Positions 58,774 through 64,000 of a stretch of DNA of 64,000 nt are shown here, one piece after another. The notes beneath the pieces were generated by a model, which saw nothing but the letters and a program-made list of their open reading frames with translations, searched no databases and was not told the DNA's origin. Both the position numbers and the translations under genes were made by a program. The stretch's first letter is position 1, and each line of letters starts with the position of its first letter. This DNA comes from Thamnidium elegans (Eukaryota > Mucoromycota > Mucoromycetes > Mucorales > Mucoraceae). The stretch spans positions 248,001-312,000 of the forward strand of contig JAIXMG010000022.1 of NCBI GenBank assembly GCA_025201345.1, in the 5' to 3' direction.

Positions 58774-59427
58774 ATGGATTTTAGCGTTAGTTTAACCGAA
58801 TACTTACTCACGACTCATAATCCAACAATGAAAGACGTATTCGATCGCGCGATTCTGTATGCGTACTACCATGGTAAACATATATATTTGATTGAAAACT
58901 AAAAAAAAACAAGCGAAGACTTAAACGGATAACCGATAGATCCTGGATTTGTAAAGTCGTATAAGTGGCCTGTAAAGACATCTGAACCAAGTGAAAAGCA
59001 ATCAACTGACTCCGATTTGATACGCTCGTATGAACAAGCCCCACCTAATCCTTCATCTACAAGTGCTTTCTTCCCTACTGATCGGGAAAGTACAGACTAT
59101 GTATGTGTTGCTACATACGCATTCGAAGCTCTAAATCTTTCATATGAAGAGGCTGATGATAATAACGATGGTGACTATGACAATTATGATGATGGCTATA
59201 ATATCTGTAATGATTCTGATGATTATGAAGAACATCCGAATTATGAAGCTTATGATCGTTGCAACGATTATAATAATCGTTCTTACCAACCTAATTATGA
59301 TGAAAATGCTTATGAGTATTATTCTCATGATCTTGATTATGATGGTTGGGATGATTTTTATGGTTGTCATGACGAAGATGATTATGATTATGACCTTGAC
59401 TATGGTTCTGACGATGATTTTTACTAA
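58774..59427 (+). CDS. Asp/Tyr-rich acidic protein A (tandem pair)
   Basis: Exons 58774-58873 and 58940-59427; 195 residues. The N-terminal 46 residues share a pattern with the next gene: SLxxYL....N......FD.AI, then, across the phase-1 intron, DPxFVKxYxWPV. Residues 105-195 are almost only Asp, Tyr, Asn, Glu and Gly (DYDNYDDGYNICNDSDDYEE and DEDDYDYDLDYGSDDDFY). Exon 1 is exactly 100 bp in both genes. The family is unknown. The tail is strongly acidic and aromatic, which could mimic nucleic acid or form condensates; this is inference. Confidence 0.75.
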
Positions 59428-59769
59428 ACAAGAGCTCTGTTATAGCTTGAATACTTTTTAACTCTTTTATTACACGTATTGTTAATTTAATCAATGTCAA
59501 ATTCTGATAAAATTGTGTATTGAAAATAATAATAATAAACGAGTAATCATTGAAAATATCATAGCTTACTGGATTAAACTTTTGTTGTCACTTAATAACT
59601 TATTATAGAAAAAATAATGAGTATGTTTTGTAAACGGAAGAAAGGTCATAAACAAAGAAATAATTCGAAACTATAAGTAGATCGCATTAAAGAATGTTTT
59701 TAGATGTCAGTTTGTTCTTTATAGCTAAGTTACAATGTTTTTCACCGGCCTCTTTATTTCAATCTCTAC
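59428..59769. other. Spacer between the tandem pair
   Basis: Noncoding and AT-rich; ends in a TATA element and a CT-rich leader. Confidence 0.5.
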
Positions 59770-59777
59770 TATAAATA
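59770..59777 (+). promoter_or_regulatory. TATA box of protein B of the acidic pair
   Basis: TATAAATA 75 bp before the ATG at 59845, followed by a CT-repeat leader (CTCTCTCTATCTATCTCTC). Confidence 0.5.
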
Positions 59778-59844
59778 CTCTCTCTCTCTATCTATCTCTC
59801 TCTTTTATATACATTTTGTTTCTCTCTAAAGAAAATCGTCGAAT

Positions 59845-60295
59845 ATGACTTTTCAAGAATCTTTAATGTATTATTTATCTTCTGAAAATAATTTATCAAC
59901 GAAACAAATATTTGATCTGGCGATTAAGTGTGCTCAGGAAGAAGGTAAGAATACAACAAAAAAGAAAAAAGAAAACTTATAGGAAGCATTTGATAGACCC
60001 TGACTTTGTCAAGTTGTACAATTGGCCTGTGAATACAGCCGAAAGACAACTAACCAGCTCTACTCCAAATGCTTCAACAAGCGATTATGACGTGGTAGAA
60101 CGTTATTCCGGTCCTGTCGATTGGCGAAATGTAGAGTTTTTAGGTGCTTATGCTCGTACCATGGCTAGAAGAGCTGAATTTTTTAGTTCTGCCGACTATT
60201 TCGACTATTTCGACTATTATGATGACGATGAATATGATGATTATAAAGAAGAGCAGTATAATGAATATAAAGATGTTTGTTTTTCAAATAAATAA
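59845..60295 (+). CDS. Asp/Tyr-rich acidic protein B (tandem pair)
   Basis: Exons 59845-59944 and 59997-60295; 132 residues. Paralog of the gene 0.4 kb upstream. The conserved module reads FQESLMYYLSSENN, IFDLAIKCAQEE and DPDFVKLYNWPV. The middle part (VDWRNVEFLGAYARTMARRA) has no counterpart I can align. The tail is again Tyr/Asp/Glu-rich (YFDYFDYYDDDEYDDYKEE) but shorter. The same exon 1 length and phase show origin by tandem duplication with fast divergence of the rest. Confidence 0.75.
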
Positions 60296-60549
60296 AATTG
60301 TCTTTAAATCAACCATCTTATTTATTACCTAATCTACAAAAAAGACGTGTTTACCTCACAAAAAACCTGTTTAAATAAATAGTGAGGGTATCAATTTCTG
60401 AGGCCCTCTTTTTTTTAAAAATCAATTATTTGTGATAAAAAAAAAAAAAAAAAGAGTAACTATAGTTTCCTTTTTTTTTTTCCTTTTTTTTTTATCTTTC
60501 TTTTTATGTTTGTTCATCGTTCTTTATACCCGCTTTGTTTTTCTTTCTT

Positions 60550-60557
60550 TATAAATA
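60550..60557 (+). promoter_or_regulatory. TATA box of the Gds1/KilA-N gene
   Basis: TATAAATA 54 bp before the ATG at 60604. Confidence 0.5.
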
Positions 60558-60603
60558 AACCGTCTAAATATTAAAACTGACATCTTTACACACATACGCG
60601 TTG

Positions 60604-62740
60604 ATGACCCAAGAAAAGAAAACCGATTGTCTTACCATTCATCCTGAACATGATAAAGTATCTTCTGCTATCCTAAGTGCTTTAATTAAGCTAGGAAACG
60701 CACCAAGTTCACCAAAAGAACTTGCAGATACTATTATGAAACATAAACTTACCGCACCTGGGTAAGAGAAAAAAAGGGGGGAAGGGGGAAGGAGAAATTC
60801 CTTCCTTTTTCATTATATCATGCTAACTTATTAAAAAAAAAAATAGTGGTCAACCATCTTTTACTACAGTTTCTTCGTGTATATCACAATATTTAAAAAG
60901 AGTCGAACCAACAACAACAACTATGGCAACAAACCATGCAAACAATATTCATTATTCATTTACCTCAAGACGGACTTCAAATGATATAGAGTCCATTGTA
61001 AATAACACAAATACTTTGATGCCAAAGCAACCATTTAAAATTGTAAAGATATTAATTGGCAATATGGAATGTTATCAGTTAAATGACGATGATCAAATAA
61101 AAGTATTACGATTTATTGAATTAACTCAGCCGGATGATCAAATTGCTCGCCTAAAACAAGGTTATATTAATGCCACTCATTTACGAAAAGCGGCTGTACC
61201 TGTATTAGGTGAAGGCGTATTTGACACTCAGAAAGAAACTGTAGTCGTTATTACAAATGGACCTGTGGAAAGTAGAGGAGCATGGTAAGTTTAATTGATA
61301 TAAACAGAAAAAAAAAAAGAGCTTTTTGTAGTCTATAACACACGCATATCCAAACATATATATATATATACAATACATATACATGTGTATATATATTTAT
61401 TTATTTATAGGGTACCACTACATAGAGCGAGAGAACTAATTGAAGAGTTTGAAATTGAAAGCTCAGCTGGATTAACAAAATTATTAAGTGATAACCCTGT
61501 TGATGATTATCATCATATCAAATCAATAGTGAAAAATGAAAAGAAGCCATCACAAACAACAACAACGACAACACCACGTAAAATTGCACCATTAACCAAA
61601 CACTTGACTACATCTGAACTATTAAAATCATTAAACATTCAAAACTTCAATCTATCTGTACTTCAACATGATTATTTGAATGATTTTTTCTCGTACCTTG
61701 GTACTTCTTCTTCATCATCAAGATCGCTTTTTCCTTTAATGGATAACACCCTGATACCCAAAAAAGTATTACCTGCTACCATTTACCCTTTACGACCTAC
61801 CAATCCTGCCATGTCTATTTCTCTGCTGGATCAAGTTGTAGTATGTACAGCGGTGTTAAAAAAACAAGAGGAAGGTATAGAGAAAGAATATACGTTGATG
61901 CGTCGCCTTGATAATGGATTTATCAATGGTACACAATTACTAACAGCTGGAGGTATTGAGACAGAACGTGAGCGTAGTATGATTCTAAGTTTTGAAATGA
62001 GTCGTGTACGTATTCCTAACAAGCAAAGTAACTTGTTTGGAACTTGGATTCCCTCAAGACGAGCACAAGAACTAGCTGCAACGTGTTCTATTCAGCATGC
62101 TCTAGGTGATTTCTTGGATGAAGATATCGAGTCTTTATTTCCTACTCCTCTACCTATCTCAAGACGTACTAGTCAACATCTACCAAGTACTACTAGCACT
62201 GTTGTAGAAAAAGAACAAGTGGTAAATCAGATATTAAATCCTAATAATATTTTGAAGATGGCTGAAATCAATACATCGCATGCACCATTACTGGGTAGCT
62301 TTATCAATACAGATCATGACAGACAAATTACAGTGATTGATAAACCTTGTTTGAACCAAATCAGTGAGAGTACCGATGAAGAAACTGATACGGATAATGA
62401 TGTGGAGCAAGTACGCAAAGAAATACGGCAGTTGCGAGATAAGGCTATTGCAGCCATGGAGATTGGAAATTCAATGCAGCTGGATGATGATTTATTTAAA
62501 AATCAACCAATACAATTACCTTTGAAACCGCATAAACATGGTAGTACTAGTAAAATTAGGCGCAAAAGACGAAAATTAAAAAAGAGTAAGCAAGATGCTA
62601 ATAGGAAATTATCTATCATGATGGATACTGATATTGTTGTGGAAGAAAATGACGTGTTAACTCATACATTGGTAAATGAAGATGAAGAGGATGAAGATGT
62701 CGATATTGGTGGATCTGATAATGAAGATGATTTACGTTGA
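60604..62740 (+). CDS. Transcription regulator with Gds1-like winged helix and two KilA-N/APSES-like domains
   Basis: Exons 60604-60761, 60847-61284, 61411-62740; 641 residues. Residues about 12-75 look like the Gds1 winged-helix region (VSSAILSALIKLGNAPSSPK ... TVSSCISQYLKR). A first KilA-N/APSES-like domain runs from about 120 to 215 (YQLNDDDQIKVLRF, GYINATHLRKAA, GAWVPLHRARELIEEF). A second lies near 330-430 (LMRRLDNGFINGTQLLTAGG ... GTWIPSRRAQELAATC). GxINxTxL plus W(V/I)Px.RA.EL are the conserved elements of this fold. The C-terminus is acidic, with a basic nuclear signal (KIRRKRRKLKKSK). The second copy lacks some core charges, so only one may bind DNA. Confidence 0.85.
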
Positions 62741-63382
62741 GTTGATTCAATAATAAAAACCTCCCTTTTTTTAAAAAAAAAAATTACCCCTTCCACTTTT
62801 TTTTTCTGTCAAGGTCGTGTAACTACGACATGTATATTGACTGTTTATTAGGTGAAAACATTATGTCCATTTCCATACTATATTCTTTATCAGCAACTCC
62901 TTTACAAATAAACTCTACTCTCTTTTGTCATTTGCATAAAACAAAAATTATCGTCTATTTATTAGCGAGGGATGTAGACGACAGACTACCAGATTGACTT
63001 AATAATCGTGTAACTTGATGGAGACCGTATAGCACCACAATACTTACTATCCTATGCTTATGCTTATCCTTTCAATGCACCACCTATTTCGATAAGCCAT
63101 ACTTAACCGAGCTAACAGATAAAAATCATACCAAAGCCAATAAAATATTCTACTTTTTTTGTTTAATAAACCTAAATTATCAGTGATAGCAGAAGCAATG
63201 GAATGACTGCAGCATCTCGTCAAAAGGGAGACATGCATAAAAATCTTATTTTTACATAAATTGGGGTGCGCGTATCTTTTCACCGAATGTAAGAAAATAT
63301 TTAATTTTCCACTTGCAGCTGCTCTAACAAAAACATTTTTTTTTTCTTTTCTTTATACGTGTTGTACCTTAAAACTAAAGTA
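62741..63382. other. Spacer between the KilA-N gene and MAD2
   Basis: No gene supported. A 78-codon minus-strand frame (63047-63283) has no recognisable features. Confidence 0.5.
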
Positions 63383-63500
63383 ATGGCTCAGGGTTCAAGC
63401 ATTAACTCTTCAATAACTTTAGAAGGTTCCTCTTCTTTAGTTGTTCAGTTCTTTGGTAAGTTTTCTTTCTTTCTTTTAAACTTGATAAATACTAACTAAC

Positions 63501-63535
<35 letters not shown>

Positions 63536-63949
63536 GAGTGTGGTCTTAACAGGTAACGCATATTGTCAATTCACTTTTTTATTTATTTATGTAAATATGC
63601 TAAACCATTAAAATTAGTATATTAATGTTGCGTGGATTATACCCAGAAGATGACTTTAAAATGACAACGAAATATGGAATCAAAGTATACTCTTCTAATA
63701 ATCCTGAATTGACAGCCTATATCGAAAAAATCATTAGTCAACTAAAGAGTAAAAAGAAATGTATTATGCTGTTTTCAACCAACTTAACTTGTTTTCTATT
63801 TTAGTTTGGTTGACCACCAATACTGTTAGTAAATTTGTCATTGTTATTTCCTCTGCCGAAACTTTAGAAGTTGTTGAAAGATGGCATTTTGACATTCAAG
63901 TGAATGGAGAGAATGGTTTGCCTATGGCAGAGAACGTACCTCCAGCAGA
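63383..63949 (+). CDS. MAD2: MAD2 spindle-checkpoint HORMA protein (3' end outside window)
   Basis: Exons seen: 63383-63455, 63537-63552 (16-nt microexon), 63618-63748, 63805-63949; then a GTAAAA donor at 63950, with the next exon beyond the window. The product begins MAQGSSINSSITLEGSSSLV and spliced exons give VVQFFECGLNSILMLRGLYP, DDFKMTTKYGIKV and KFVIVISSAETLEVVERWHF. This follows the HORMA-domain order of MAD2. Without splicing at 63950 the frame would end at once and miss the C-terminal safety-belt. MAD2 binds Cdc20 and delays anaphase until kinetochores attach. Confidence 0.9.
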
Positions 63950-64000
63950 GTAAAAATACTTGAAGATAAAATAATTTGGAATTATGAGCTGATTTTTTAT

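Noticed and set aside
59140..59461. Met/Ile-rich and Ile-rich ORFs on both strands
   Set aside because: Shadows of the GAT/TAT codon repeats in the Asp/Tyr-rich protein A.

Overview
The window is nuclear DNA from an early-diverging fungus, most likely Mucoromycota (Mucorales-like). Supporting signs are the strongly AT-rich sequence, short 50-90 bp GT-AG introns packed with T and A homopolymers, compact spacing, and a fungal gene set (SIN/MEN GTPase, PAQR receptor, KilA-N/APSES-type regulator, C2H2 protein). I cannot name the genus. I see no prokaryotic, viral or organellar block, and no rRNA, tRNA or CRISPR.

Layout. 1-5.3 kb: 3' end of CDC5/CEF1, a 30-residue zinc-knuckle gene, a 13-finger C2H2 gene and its decayed paralog. 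5.4-11.7 kb: a decayed unknown ORF chain, then the first copy of a 9-exon gene for a ~1,050-aa Hsp70/actin-like ATPase relative and a conserved 3' flank. 12.4-20.1 kb: a GC-richer coding remnant, a PAQR receptor, a Spg1/Tem1 GTPase, a secreted double-psi beta-barrel protein, a long empty spacer and a multi-pass membrane protein. 20.2-24.1 kb: MOB1 and a SAM+RA+kinase MAPKKK. 27-35.7 kb: insulysin-type M16 protease, a secreted lectin-like protein, a trihelix/SANT-like protein and CCT6. 36-40.1 kb: a small coiled-coil protein, MON1 and SDO1. 41.6-51.5 kb: two more copies of the Hsp70-like gene, tail to tail, forming a very large inverted repeat. 53-54 kb: a decayed Sel1-repeat gene. 54.5-64 kb: a USP10/Ubp3-type deubiquitinase, a small basic protein, a SAM methyltransferase, a tandem pair of Asp/Tyr-rich proteins, a Gds1/KilA-N regulator, and the 5' part of MAD2.

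Most genes are housekeeping: splicing, chaperonin, ribosome maturation, vacuole fusion, checkpoint, and mitotic exit/septation. Tem1/Spg1 and MOB1 act in the same septation pathway and lie 4 kb apart, with a MAPKKK directly downstream.

The unusual biology is in the accessory blocks at 5-12 kb and 41-53 kb. All three copies of the Hsp70-like gene are intact under one exon plan. They show a DxG phosphate-1-like motif but lack the glycine-rich phosphate-2 loop. Two copies share 2,424-bp inverted arms that appear identical and end abruptly inside an exon. About 1 kb of 3' flank is better conserved between two copies than the coding sequence.

Gene models were spliced by hand from splice-site consensus and reading-frame continuity; every multi-exon model listed closes in frame.
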